Positions 8,300-16,348 of a DNA stretch of 64,000 nucleotides are shown piece after piece (the first letter of the stretch is position 1; each line of letters begins with the position of its first letter). The position numbers and the translations under genes are program-made. The notes under the pieces are model-generated. The model did not search any database and was not told the origin of the DNA. It saw nothing but the letters and a program-made list of their open reading frames with translations. Source of the stretch: Parabacteroides chinchillae (GTDB lineage: Bacteria; Bacteroidota; Bacteroidia; Bacteroidales; Tannerellaceae); NCBI RefSeq assembly GCF_900108035.1, contig NZ_FNVS01000003.1, positions 1 through 64,000 on the forward strand, read 5' to 3'.

Positions 8300-9706
8300 A
8301 TGGACAGACGAAGCTTCATGAAGAATTTAAGCATGATGGCTGCTTCTTCTGATAAAGTGATAGATATGTTGGGATTACAGAAGTGTGCAAATAAGATTAC
8401 CGGACGAAGCATCAAAATTGCTGATGTCGGATTAAACTTTGAACGTGAACCGTTGATCCGTCCGTTCGGATTTAAAGGCGGTTATCTTAGTGAGCTGTGG
8501 CAATCTATCTGCTTATTGGAGAGTGAATCCGGTATCCGAAAAATAGGAGTTGGCACGCAAAGTATTTTGTGGAGCGATTCGTCTGTTTTTACCGAACATT
8601 CGGAAAGTGCAGGAAATGCGTTAATGTTAGCTCTTACAGAGAAAGCTTTAGGCATAATAAAAGGAAAAACGTTTTATTCGCCTATGGAGTTGCTGGATGA
8701 GATATTTGAAGAGGTTTACGAATATGGTAAGGTGATAACAGGAAACCATCGTTTGAGAAAAACGTTTGTGTTGAATGCTTTAGTTGGTGTGGATAATGCA
8801 GCCTGGTTATTGTATGCAGCTGAAAATGGCATTAGTAGCTTTGATGATATGGTGCCTGAAGTATATAGAAAAGCTTTGTCGTTGCAACATAAGCAGGTAG
8901 CTTGCATTCCTTTGATATCATACAATGTTTCTCCTGAGGAGATGAAGCATATGGTTTCGGAAGGATATTTCTTTCCGAAGATCAAAATAGGCCAACCCGG
9001 TACTCAGGAAGATATGCTGAAAAAGGATTGCGACCGGCTGACTGAAATTCATCAGACAATAGGCCATATTACAACACCTCATACAGAAAATGGAAAGATT
9101 CTTTATTATCTGGATGCCAACGGAAGGTATGAAAAGAAAGAAACCTTACTTCGTTTCATAGATCATGCCCGTAAAATAGGGGCATATGAGCAGATTGCTA
9201 TAATAGAAGAACCTTTCCCCGAGGAGTATGACATTGATGTGAACGATGTGGATATACGTATAGCGGCTGATGAAAGTGCCCATACCGATAGAGATGCTTT
9301 GATCCGTATTGAAATGGGATATAAGGCTATAGCATTGAAAGCTGTTGCCAAAACAATGAGTATGACGATGAAGATAGCCCAAATTGCTTATGAGAACAAT
9401 ATACCGTGTTTTTGTGCTGATCTGACAGCTTCTCCGTTTTTGGCAGAATGGAATAAAAATATTGCAGCCCGTCTGCTGCCTTTCCCTGGCTTAAAAGTAG
9501 GACTACTGGAAACGAATGGAAACCAGAATTATAAAAACTGGAAACAGATGCAAACTTACAGTCCTTCGTCTGGCGAAGAATGGACAACGGTCAAAGATGG
9601 TATATATAATTTGAATGAAGAATACTATGCAAGGAGTGGTGGTCTTTTTGAACCTTCTGCCTATTATGACCGGTTATTAGAAAGTAAAAAGCCCCGCAAT
9701 TCCTAA
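8300..9706 (+). CDS. Enolase-superfamily (mandelate racemase/muconate lactonizing-like) protein
   Basis: A 468-aa protein with the barrel-domain residues of the mandelate racemase group. KxK acid/base lysines are in PKIKIGQ (227-229), and metal ligands are D272 (LDANGRY), E303/304 (IEEPFP) and D324 (AADES). A lysine, K347 (ALKA), sits at the end-of-barrel position. Members dehydrate or epimerise sugar acids or racemise amino-acid derivatives. The N-terminus (MDRRSFMKN) looks like a Tat signal but has no hydrophobic core, so export is doubtful. A product keto-deoxy acid would be a logical substrate for the DapA-like enzyme upstream (inference). Its stop codon lies inside the terminator hairpin. 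Confidence 0.85.
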   Translation: MDRRSFMKNLSMMAASSDKVIDMLGLQKCANKITGRSIKIADVGLNFEREPLIRPFGFKGGYLSELWQSICLLESESGIRKIGVGTQSILWSDSSVFTEHSESAGNALMLALTEKALGIIKGKTFYSPMELLDEIFEEVYEYGKVITGNHRLRKTFVLNALVGVDNAAWLLYAAENGISSFDDMVPEVYRKALSLQHKQVACIPLISYNVSPEEMKHMVSEGYFFPKIKIGQPGTQEDMLKKDCDRLTEIHQTIGHITTPHTENGKILYYLDANGRYEKKETLLRFIDHARKIGAYEQIAIIEEPFPEEYDIDVNDVDIRIAADESAHTDRDALIRIEMGYKAIALKAVAKTMSMTMKIAQIAYENNIPCFCADLTASPFLAEWNKNIAARLLPFPGLKVGLLETNGNQNYKNWKQMQTYSPSSGEEWTTVKDGIYNLNEEYYARSGGLFEPSAYYDRLLESKKPRNS

Positions 9707-9724
9707 GAATTACGAGGCCTTTTG
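9685..9724. terminator. Bidirectional terminator between catabolic cluster and tRNA operon
   Basis: An imperfect stem pairs AAAAGCCCCGCAATTC with GAATTACGAGGCCTTTT around TAA. It has A-rich and T-rich flanks on both sides and overlaps the stop codon at 9704-9706. It can stop both the + strand cluster and the - strand tRNA operon. Confidence 0.75.
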
Positions 9725-9730
9725 GAAGCG

Positions 9731-9803
9731 AGCGGAAGACGGGACTCGAACCCGCGACCCTAACCTTGGCAAGGTTATGCTCTACCAACTGAGCTACTTC
9801 CGC
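9731..9803 (-). tRNA. tRNA-Gly (GCC)
   Basis: A 73-nt cloverleaf with acceptor GCGGAAG/CTTCCGC, anticodon loop TTGCCAA with anticodon GCC, T-arm GCGGG-TTCGAGT-CCCGC and discriminator U. CCA is not encoded. It is identical to the copy at 9923-9995 and is the last gene of the operon. Confidence 0.97.
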
Positions 9804-9816
9804 AACAAATAAACAG

Positions 9817-9901
9817 TACTCGAAGCGGGACTTGAACCCGCACAGCTGCAATAGCCAAAGGATTTTAAGTCCTTCGTGTCTACCGATTCCACCATTCGAG
9901 C
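9817..9901 (-). tRNA. tRNA-Leu (TAA)
   Basis: An 85-nt class II tRNA with a long variable arm, anticodon loop CTTAAAA (anticodon TAA), T-arm GCGGG-TTCAAGT-CCCGC, discriminator A, and acceptor GCTCGAA closed by a G-U first pair. It lies between two identical tRNA-Gly genes. Confidence 0.96.
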
Positions 9902-9922
9902 ATCCCTTTCTCTTAAGAGATG

Positions 9923-9995
9923 AGCGGAAGACGGGACTCGAACCCGCGACCCTAACCTTGGCAAGGTTATGCTCTACCAACTGAGCTACTTCCGC
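9923..9995 (-). tRNA. tRNA-Gly (GCC), second copy
   Basis: Identical to the tRNA at 9731-9803 (anticodon GCC, discriminator U, no encoded CCA). It is the first gene of the Gly-Leu-Gly operon and is read from the promoter at 10015-10046. Confidence 0.97.
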
Positions 9996-10014
9996 ATTGT
10001 TATCGTTTGCGTGT

Positions 10015-10046
10015 GCAAAGGTAGATAAAAGTTTTACACATGCAAA
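10015..10046 (-). promoter_or_regulatory. Promoter of the tRNA Gly-Leu-Gly operon
   Basis: On the - strand a -7 box TACCTTTGC (10015-10023) and a -33 box TTTG (10043-10046) are about 19 bp apart. This matches the Bacteroidetes primary sigma factor consensus, 20 bp upstream of the first tRNA. Confidence 0.8.
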
Positions 10047-10084
10047 TGTTTTCCTGAAAAAGTTAAGTTGAGAAGCTGATTTTT

Positions 10085-10519
10085 TTAGTTTCTTACAATC
10101 AATTCCTGACCGTTCATGTATACGTTATATCTCCTTAAAGCAAACTTGGATGGACCTTTCATCGGATTTCCTGCTCCATAAGAAATATCATATTCTGTCC
10201 CGCATTTAGGACATTTGGCTATACCTGCATTTGTTGAAACTATTTTTGTGCTTTGTTCCGCTTCGTAGGGACAACACAGATCGTATGCATAATAATTGTC
10301 ATTGCCATGAACTACGAGTACCCCGGAAAATCCTGTCATTTCGCCTGCATAACGGGGTTTCGTATATTCTTTGTAACTAAATAGGGTCAATAATTCTTTG
10401 TCCTGGAAAGCTAAGTCTAACTTTAGGAAGACATTGGCAAAAGGAATACTGGATTCTTCTATTTTTGTACAAGATAGAACCATAAATGTCAAGAGGCAGA
10501 TAAGGATTCGCTTTGTCAT
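10085..10519 (-). CDS. Rieske-like lipoprotein with an all-cysteine metal site
   Basis: A 144-aa lipoprotein: the signal MTKRILICLLTFMVLSC puts the lipidated Cys at 17. The rest resembles a small Rieske domain. A first ligand loop is at LCCPYE (C82, C83) and a second at KCPKCGTEYD (C103, C106). The latter aligns with the Rieske CPxHG box but has Cys in place of His, and the first loop has no CxH histidine. A four-Cys zinc or rubredoxin-like iron site, or a changed 2Fe-2S cluster, is therefore likelier than a true Rieske centre. It starts 1 bp after argH, as the last gene of the pyrE-SRPBCC-argH unit. Function is unknown. Confidence 0.75.
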   Translation of the reverse strand: MTKRILICLLTFMVLSCTKIEESSIPFANVFLKLDLAFQDKELLTLFSYKEYTKPRYAGEMTGFSGVLVVHGNDNYYAYDLCCPYEAEQSTKIVSTNAGIAKCPKCGTEYDISYGAGNPMKGPSKFALRRYNVYMNGQELIVRN

Positions 10520-10520
10520 A

Positions 10521-11864
10521 TTATTTTCCTTCTATTAATTTCTTTTCCGCTTCATTCATACGTTCGAAAGAGAAGCCATCCACTACTTTTTGCATAAGTG
10601 CCGAAATGTAATCATTGCATAGATTACCGATACTGCCTTCGTGTGTGTGATGTACTTCTTTGTTCGGAGTAAATTTACCGGCTTCGATGTTTAATCCTAC
10701 TTGTTTGTATGCATCCCGGAAGGGTACACCTTCCAGTACAAGACGGTTTACTTCTTCCACACTGAATAATAAAGCGTATTTGTCGTCATCAAGGATATGT
10801 TCGTTTACTTTTACTTCACGCATCATGTGAGTCACCATACGGAGACAATCTTTTAGTTCGTCAAATGAAGGTAAAAATACCTCTTTGATGATTTGAAGAT
10901 CACGGAAATATCCGGAGGGAAGATTGTTGCTTATCAACGTAATCTGTTGCGGAAGACCTTGTATTTTGTTGCATTTGGCTCGTGTCAGTTCAAAAACGTC
11001 CGGATTTTTTTTATGTGGCATAATACTGGAGCCTGTTGTAAATTGGTCCGGCAGTTTAATAAAACCGAAATTCTGACTGTTGAACATACATGCGTCAAAA
11101 GCAAGTTTGGATAAAGTTGCGGCTATACCTGCCATAGCAAAAGCTACTGTTCTCTCCATTTTGCCTCTGCCCATTTGCGCGTATACAACGTTATAATTGA
11201 GAGAATCGAAGCCGAGAATATCTGTTGTCATCTGTCGGTTTAGCGGGAAAGATGAACCATATCCGGCTGCAGAGCCTAACGGGTTGCGGTTGCATACCTT
11301 GTAAGCTGCCTGCATCAACTGGAGGTCGTCTGCCAGGCTTTCTGCATAAGCTCCAAACCATAAACCGAAAGAGGAGGGCATCGCTACTTGAAGATGGGTA
11401 TATCCCGGTAATAAAATATTTTTATACCGGTTGCTTTGTTCGATCAGCACATCAAACAGCTTGGTAACAAGTGCAACTAATTCTTGTATCTGTGCTCTTG
11501 TGTATAACTTTAGGTCAAGTAATACCTGGTCGTTACGTGAACGTCCGCTGTGGATTTTTTTACCAATGTCCCCTAAACGGCGAGTCAGCATAAGTTCTAC
11601 CTGGGAATGAACATCCTCTATTCCTTCTTCTATGATAAACTGTCCGCTTTCGGCTACGGTATAAATGTTCCTGAGTTCAGCTAATAGGATATTCAGTTCT
11701 TCTTTTGTAAGCAGACCGATACTCTCCAGCATGGTGATGTGTGCCATCGAACCCAATACATCATATTTTGCAAGGTAAAGATCCATTTCGCGGTCTTTAC
11801 CTACTGTAAAAATGTCCACTTCATGGTCTACCCGGACATTTTTTTCCCAAAGTTTCTGAGACAT
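10521..11864 (-). CDS. argH: Argininosuccinate lyase
   Basis: Cleaves argininosuccinate to arginine and fumarate, the last step of arginine synthesis. The protein is 447 aa, a usual length. The fumarase/aspartase-superfamily signature GSSIMPHKKNPD, the HSGRSRNDQ substrate loop and the TH(L) segment of GYTHLQ are all present. It is transcribed after pyrE and an SRPBCC gene (12-bp gap), so arginine and pyrimidine synthesis share a transcript. Both pathways consume carbamoyl phosphate, which makes the pairing sensible. Confidence 0.97.
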   Translation of the reverse strand: MSQKLWEKNVRVDHEVDIFTVGKDREMDLYLAKYDVLGSMAHITMLESIGLLTKEELNILLAELRNIYTVAESGQFIIEEGIEDVHSQVELMLTRRLGDIGKKIHSGRSRNDQVLLDLKLYTRAQIQELVALVTKLFDVLIEQSNRYKNILLPGYTHLQVAMPSSFGLWFGAYAESLADDLQLMQAAYKVCNRNPLGSAAGYGSSFPLNRQMTTDILGFDSLNYNVVYAQMGRGKMERTVAFAMAGIAATLSKLAFDACMFNSQNFGFIKLPDQFTTGSSIMPHKKNPDVFELTRAKCNKIQGLPQQITLISNNLPSGYFRDLQIIKEVFLPSFDELKDCLRMVTHMMREVKVNEHILDDDKYALLFSVEEVNRLVLEGVPFRDAYKQVGLNIEAGKFTPNKEVHHTHEGSIGNLCNDYISALMQKVVDGFSFERMNEAEKKLIEGK

Positions 11865-11876
11865 AATAAAAAGAAA

Positions 11877-12287
11877 TTAATAAGGTAAGGAAGCTATCAC
11901 TGTTGATATTTTCTCTAAAGCGTCCTGTAGGGGTTTTGAAACCATTGGCTTGATAAATGGATTCAATTCAGCGCGGATTGTCATTTTCAACTTTGTGTCG
12001 TTTTCTTCAACCTGTTTTAACTGAATCCACAGATTTAACGGAACGGGCGAATTGGTTGTTGTAAATTTAATAGTTTTGTTCGGCTCACGATCCACTATCT
12101 GAAATGTAATCTTGCCAACAGGATCGACAGCGAAGCTGCATGAATCGCTGTCGAACTCAAAATTTTTTATCTTATCTTGCGGAATACGATCCTTGATCTT
12201 TTCCAGATTGGAAAGATCGGATAGCATAGCAAAGATGCGATCATCATTATGTGGGATTGTTTTGATCTCACTAACAAATTCGGTCAT
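11877..12287 (-). CDS. SRPBCC (START/polyketide cyclase-like) family protein
   Basis: A 136-aa soluble protein with the helix-grip pattern: an N-terminal strand with short helices (DRIFAMLSDLSNLEKI), a central beta region ending in KLKMTIRAELNPF, and a long C-terminal helix (SKPLQDALEKISTVIASL). Such folds bind hydrophobic ligands. No catalytic residues are recognisable. It sits between pyrE (15 bp) and argH (12 bp) in one operon, a linkage common in Bacteroidales; its role there is unknown. Confidence 0.8.
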   Translation of the reverse strand: MTEFVSEIKTIPHNDDRIFAMLSDLSNLEKIKDRIPQDKIKNFEFDSDSCSFAVDPVGKITFQIVDREPNKTIKFTTTNSPVPLNLWIQLKQVEENDTKLKMTIRAELNPFIKPMVSKPLQDALEKISTVIASLPY

Positions 12288-12302
12288 CAGTACCTCCGTA
12301 TT

Positions 12303-12941
12303 TTAGATTTGAGGATTCCAGTTACCCGGATCTTTACGCCAATCCTGGAGAATTGCGATTTCCGATTCGTCAATATAGTCGGTACGTACGGCTTCTTCCA
12401 ATACGGCATCGTAGTTACTTAATGTTGTCAATGTAACTTTTGCATCTTTGAATGCTTGTACGGCAACAGGAAAACCATAAGTAAAGATAGCAACCATACC
12501 GACAACGTCGCAGCCAAAATTCCGTACAGCCTGTACTGCTTTCAAACTGCTGCCGCCTGTAGATACCAGGTCTTCTACGATAACTACTTTTGATCCCGGT
12601 TTCAATTCTCCTTCAATCAGGTTTTCCAAGCCATGATCTTTGGGTGTAGAACGGATGTATACGAACGGAAGGCCTAGTAAATCTGCAACTAATGCTCCCT
12701 GGGCGATAGCTCCTGTAGCTACACCGGCAATAGCATCTGCATTTTCGTACTTTTCGCTGATAGTACGGGCTAATTCTAATTTGATGAAACTTCTGATTTC
12801 CGGATAAGACAGTGTCTTTCTGTTATCATTGTAGATCGGAGATTTCCATCCTGATGCCCATGTAAAAGGATTTGCGGGCTGCAATTTGACAGCCTTAATC
12901 TTTAATAATCTCTCTGCTACTAATCTTTCCAGTGTTTTCAT
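12303..12941 (-). CDS. pyrE: Orotate phosphoribosyltransferase
   Basis: Transfers ribose-5-phosphate from PRPP to orotate to make OMP in pyrimidine synthesis. The protein is 212 aa with the PRPP-binding motif VVIVEDLVSTGGSS and the family start LLKIKAVKLQP. It is the first gene of the pyrE-SRPBCC-argH-Rieske-like unit, and a TAAATTTGC box lies 31 bp upstream of its start. Confidence 0.97.
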   Translation of the reverse strand: MKTLERLVAERLLKIKAVKLQPANPFTWASGWKSPIYNDNRKTLSYPEIRSFIKLELARTISEKYENADAIAGVATGAIAQGALVADLLGLPFVYIRSTPKDHGLENLIEGELKPGSKVVIVEDLVSTGGSSLKAVQAVRNFGCDVVGMVAIFTYGFPVAVQAFKDAKVTLTTLSNYDAVLEEAVRTDYIDESEIAILQDWRKDPGNWNPQI

Positions 12942-12971
12942 ACAACCTAATAAATGTGTTTATACCAGTTT

Positions 12972-12980
12972 GCAAATTTA
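12972..12980 (-). promoter_or_regulatory. -7 box of pyrE operon promoter
   Basis: TAAATTTGC on the - strand fits TAnnTTTG at the right distance from the pyrE ATG. No clear -33 TTTG is seen. Confidence 0.55.
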
Positions 12981-13033
12981 GTTAAACCCTATGACATAAC
13001 CTTGAATATTGTGTATTAATTTTTTGTTAATAT

Positions 13034-13726
13034 TCAGGCTATGGCAACAGAAAACACACTAATTTGTAAGCCCGGGACAACGTGTAAAGCTTTAATACAT
13101 CCGCTAATCGTTGACCCCGTGGTTATTACGTCGTCTATCAAAAGAATGTGTTTGCCTTTTAATTCATCTGTATTTTGTACGGCAAAAATGTCTTTTACGT
13201 TTATCCATCGGTTATATGTGGTTCTATGGGTCTGGGTGTCGGATTCTTTGGTTCGTTGTAATACAGACATGTTGATAGGTGTATTCCAGACGGAACTTAA
13301 TCCGAGTGCAATCCATTCAGACTGGTTATACCCTCTTTGTTTTTGTTTTCTTGGATGTAGAGGAACGGGGAGAAGTAGTTCTGTTTTACATAACGGACTG
13401 TTTACCTTTTGCAGTTCAAGTGCGGCTTGTCTTCCCAGTAAATAACCAAGTTCTTTATTATCGTAATATTTAAGAGAGTGTATGAGTTTTTGTACGTTGC
13501 CGCCTTTCCCGTAATATAAAAACGAATAAGCATGGACAATGTTTGGATTATCCATAAATAATTGTTCTGCAGGGTTAAGAGCCTTGATTTTATGGAAATT
13601 GGTGCGAGGCAGGTCATATAGGCAATTCAAACATATTTGATTTTCTCCGTCTATAAGGGGCTTTTTGCATAATCTGCATAAATTGGGAAAGAAAAGGTTT
13701 AATATGTCATTCAAAATCGTCGGCAT
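13034..13726 (-). CDS. ComF family phosphoribosyltransferase-like protein
   Basis: A ComF/GntX-type protein with an N-terminal four-Cys zinc module (CRLCKKPL...CLNCL) and a C-terminal PRTase motif (ILLIDDVITTGSTI). Homologues support DNA uptake or use of external DNA; the biochemical role is not settled. The reading frame is open upstream to 13798, but MPTILNDILN at 13726 is the better start. It gives a normal 231-aa protein and only 20 bp of overlap with recX instead of 92 bp. It is the last gene of prmC-recX-comF. Confidence 0.88.
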   Translation of the reverse strand: MPTILNDILNLFFPNLCRLCKKPLIDGENQICLNCLYDLPRTNFHKIKALNPAEQLFMDNPNIVHAYSFLYYGKGGNVQKLIHSLKYYDNKELGYLLGRQAALELQKVNSPLCKTELLLPVPLHPRKQKQRGYNQSEWIALGLSSVWNTPINMSVLQRTKESDTQTHRTTYNRWINVKDIFAVQNTDELKGKHILLIDDVITTGSTISGCIKALHVVPGLQISVFSVAIA

Positions 13727-14198
13727 AGTTACTCCCTTTAAATAACTGTTGCAAACAAATGACAGCTTCTCTGCTTTCAAAACCTCTTCCGGAAGCAAAA
13801 CGAAGTAATTTGTTAAATAGTTCGCGCTCGTCTTTTCCTTTTGTTGTTTTCTTTTTATTTTTTAATAAAGAATGAAGTATATCGCGATATTCTTCATCGT
13901 CAATATTATTTAAAGCTTCGGCCCGTTTGGAAGCGGGGATTCCTCTCTTTTGTAATTCATAAGCTATTTTGATGCGTCCCCATTTGTTGAAGCGCAGCTT
14001 GTCGTTTACAAAACTCCGGCAAAAACGTTCTTCATCAATAAATTTCTCTTTGAGTAAACGATCTATGATGCGTTGTGCTGCTTCGGTTGGTAATCCTGCT
14101 GCGTCTATTTTCTTTTTCACATCTTGTATACATCGTTCGGCTGATGAACAATAAGCCGCTGCACGGTGCAGTAATTCAGGTTCGGTTATTTGTTTCAT
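13707..14198 (-). CDS. recX: Regulatory protein RecX
   Basis: A helical-repeat protein that modulates RecA filaments, 163 aa. It has the RecX pattern of three-helix repeats, with YCSSAERCIQDVKKKI near the start and EERFCRSFVNDKLRFNKWG in the middle. Its ATG overlaps the prmC stop by 4 bp (ATGA), which indicates translational coupling. Confidence 0.92.
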   Translation of the reverse strand: MKQITEPELLHRAAAYCSSAERCIQDVKKKIDAAGLPTEAAQRIIDRLLKEKFIDEERFCRSFVNDKLRFNKWGRIKIAYELQKRGIPASKRAEALNNIDDEEYRDILHSLLKNKKKTTKGKDERELFNKLLRFASGRGFESREAVICLQQLFKGSNYADDFE

Positions 14199-15088
14199 AT
14201 CTGTGCTTTTATAATCCGGTCTTTACCGTAAAAATCTTTTGTTAGTTCAATGTTTTTATATCCTTCTGTTTTTAGCATTCCTTTTGTTTCCTTTCCGCAC
14301 CGGGCGTTTATTTCAAAATAAAGGAATCCGTTTGGGGATAACCATTGCTTACCCAGGCGTGCAATGGTTCGATAAAACAGAAGTGGGTCGTCGTTTGATA
14401 CGAATAAGGCAAGGTGGGGTTCGTAGTCCAGTACATTTGCATCCATTTCTGCTTTTTCTTTTTCCATTACATAAGGCGGATTGCTTACAATTATATTAAA
14501 GCCCCAATCGGAAGAATTTTGGTTCTCTCTCGAAAGAAATTGAAATTTCTCCCGGAAGGATTCAAAAACAGACGGCGATAAAATGTCGGCTTGAACAAAC
14601 CGGATTTCTGCTTGTAATTTCTTTGCATTTTGCTTGGCGATGGCTAAAGCATTTTCTGAAATATCTATTGCATACACTTCGGATTGTTTTAGTAGTTTTG
14701 CCAATGAGATGGCGATACATCCGCTTCCTGTTCCGATATCAAGTATACGGAGCGGCAGTGCTGTTTTTTGATCTTCCCTTATTTTGTTTACCAACTCGGC
14801 TGTTTCCGGCCGGGGTATCAATACCGAAGAGGTTACGTTGAATTCATATCCTGAAAAATCGGCAATACCTAATATATATTGGATAGGTTCCGATTTTTTT
14901 AGCCGTTCAACAATCTCCTTGATTTCTGCCTTCTCCTTGTCGGATAATTCATTACCTTTGCCAAGCAAGAGCTGGTAAGGCTGAAGTCCGCAAACACGCT
15001 CCATAATCAATCTGGTGAAACCTTTGATTTCGCTCGCAGGATAGTAGTCTTTAAGAGAGTTGTTTATATAGGATACGGTCTCAGTCAT
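14195..15088 (-). CDS. prmC: Release factor glutamine methyltransferase PrmC (HemK)
   Basis: Methylates the GGQ glutamine of peptide release factors with SAM. It has an N-terminal helical domain, the SAM motif DIGTGSGCIAISLA and the signature NPPY in IVSNPPYV. The frame stays open to 15178, but the extra 30 residues would run into the start region of the divergent ribD. MTETVSYI at 15088 is the expected start and gives 297 aa, normal for the family. A TATTTTTGC box lies 15 bp upstream. Confidence 0.95.
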   Translation of the reverse strand: MTETVSYINNSLKDYYPASEIKGFTRLIMERVCGLQPYQLLLGKGNELSDKEKAEIKEIVERLKKSEPIQYILGIADFSGYEFNVTSSVLIPRPETAELVNKIREDQKTALPLRILDIGTGSGCIAISLAKLLKQSEVYAIDISENALAIAKQNAKKLQAEIRFVQADILSPSVFESFREKFQFLSRENQNSSDWGFNIIVSNPPYVMEKEKAEMDANVLDYEPHLALFVSNDDPLLFYRTIARLGKQWLSPNGFLYFEINARCGKETKGMLKTEGYKNIELTKDFYGKDRIIKAQI

Positions 15089-15103
15089 GCTTTTTATTTT
15101 GGT

Positions 15104-15112
15104 GCAAAAATA
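15104..15112 (-). promoter_or_regulatory. -7 box of prmC-recX-comF promoter
   Basis: TATTTTTGC on the - strand lies 15 bp before the corrected prmC start and supports that start choice. It is located in the divergent prmC/ribD gap. Confidence 0.55.
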
Positions 15113-15140
15113 GTGCAAAAACCATTTATATGCAAAGATT

Positions 15141-16247
15141 ATGATAGAGGTTGAAGATAAGTATATGGCGCGTTGCATTGCACTTGCCCGGAACGGGGAA
15201 GGCTATACAAGCCCGAATCCTATGGTTGGTGCTGTTATTGTACATAACGGTAAAATTATAGGTGAAGGGTTTCACCGGAAATGTGGGTTGCCTCATGCCG
15301 AAGTAAATGCTATTGCTTCGGTAAAGGATGAATCATTGTTGCAGAACGCAACGATGTATGTGAGTCTTGAGCCTTGTTCTCATTATGGGAAAACGCCTCC
15401 ATGTGCGGAACTCATTACCCGCAAACATATTCCCCGGGTGGTAATAGGATGTCTTGACCCTTTTCCTGAAGTTTCGGGACGAGGAGTTAAGATGTTACGT
15501 GAGGCCGGAATAGAAGTCGTAACCGGTGTTTTGGAAAAAGAGGCTTATGAGCTGAATCTTCCGTTTATGACTTCGCAGATTTGTAAACGTCCGTATATTG
15601 TATTAAAATGGGCTCAGAGTGCGGATGGATATATGGACCGTATGCGGGCAAATGTATTTGACCCCCCGGTTATTCTATCTTCTTCCGGAACACTGATGCG
15701 CGTACACAAACTTCGCTCCGAAGTAGCATCTATTATGGTAGGAACGCGTACTGCCTTATTGGATAATCCTTCGTTAACCGTTCGCTATTGGACTGGTAAG
15801 TCTCCGGTACGGGTTGTGTTGGATAGGGATTTATCGATACCTGCCGATTATCATTTGCTGGACGGCTCTGTACTTACGCTTGTATTTACGGAAAAAGAAA
15901 TGCAGGGCATTCCTAATGTAGAATATGTACGGATTGATTTTTCCCAAGATGTATTGTCCCAGGTATTAAATAATTTATATAAACGTAAAATAGATTCTTT
16001 AATGGTTGAAGGCGGCCCTTTCCTTTTGGAACAATTTATTCGTGCCGGCTTATGGGATAAGATTCGTATAGAGACAGCTCCGGTTTCTCTGGGTGGTGGA
16101 ATAAAAGCTCCGGATGTGACTTGGATGCAGGCCTCGGCTTCGCAGGAAATCATCGGGATGTTTTCTGAAAATCATCGAGGCCATTTTCCGAAATCATCGG
16201 GACGTTTTATTACGGAGTATATTCATAAAAGGCCGGATATATTATAA
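15141..16247 (+). CDS. ribD: Bifunctional riboflavin biosynthesis deaminase/reductase RibD
   Basis: Deaminates and then reduces the pyrimidine intermediate of riboflavin synthesis. The N-terminal deaminase carries the zinc motifs HAEVNAIAS and PCSHYGKTPPC. The C-terminal reductase includes LKWAQSADGYMD and the NADPH-site VEGGPFLLEQF. At 368 aa it is the normal fused form. It is divergent from prmC and no FMN riboswitch is evident in the 52-bp gap. Confidence 0.96.
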   Translation: MIEVEDKYMARCIALARNGEGYTSPNPMVGAVIVHNGKIIGEGFHRKCGLPHAEVNAIASVKDESLLQNATMYVSLEPCSHYGKTPPCAELITRKHIPRVVIGCLDPFPEVSGRGVKMLREAGIEVVTGVLEKEAYELNLPFMTSQICKRPYIVLKWAQSADGYMDRMRANVFDPPVILSSSGTLMRVHKLRSEVASIMVGTRTALLDNPSLTVRYWTGKSPVRVVLDRDLSIPADYHLLDGSVLTLVFTEKEMQGIPNVEYVRIDFSQDVLSQVLNNLYKRKIDSLMVEGGPFLLEQFIRAGLWDKIRIETAPVSLGGGIKAPDVTWMQASASQEIIGMFSENHRGHFPKSSGRFITEYIHKRPDIL

Positions 16248-16309
16248 AGACTTGGCACTAAAATATTATAAATATTAGCATGTATTAGGTATAAAGCCAA
16301 AAATGTTTC

Positions 16310-16318
16310 TACTTTTGT
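16310..16318 (+). promoter_or_regulatory. -7 box before the DUF6242-like lipoprotein gene
   Basis: TACTTTTGT matches TAnnTTTG and lies 31 bp upstream of the chosen start at 16349. Confidence 0.5.
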
Positions 16319-16348
16319 GCCTTTATATGCAACAAACTTATGTTTTTG

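Noticed and set aside
9591-9980. 129-aa open frame on the - strand
   Set aside because: It runs through three tRNA genes and its repeated segments are translated tRNA sequence.
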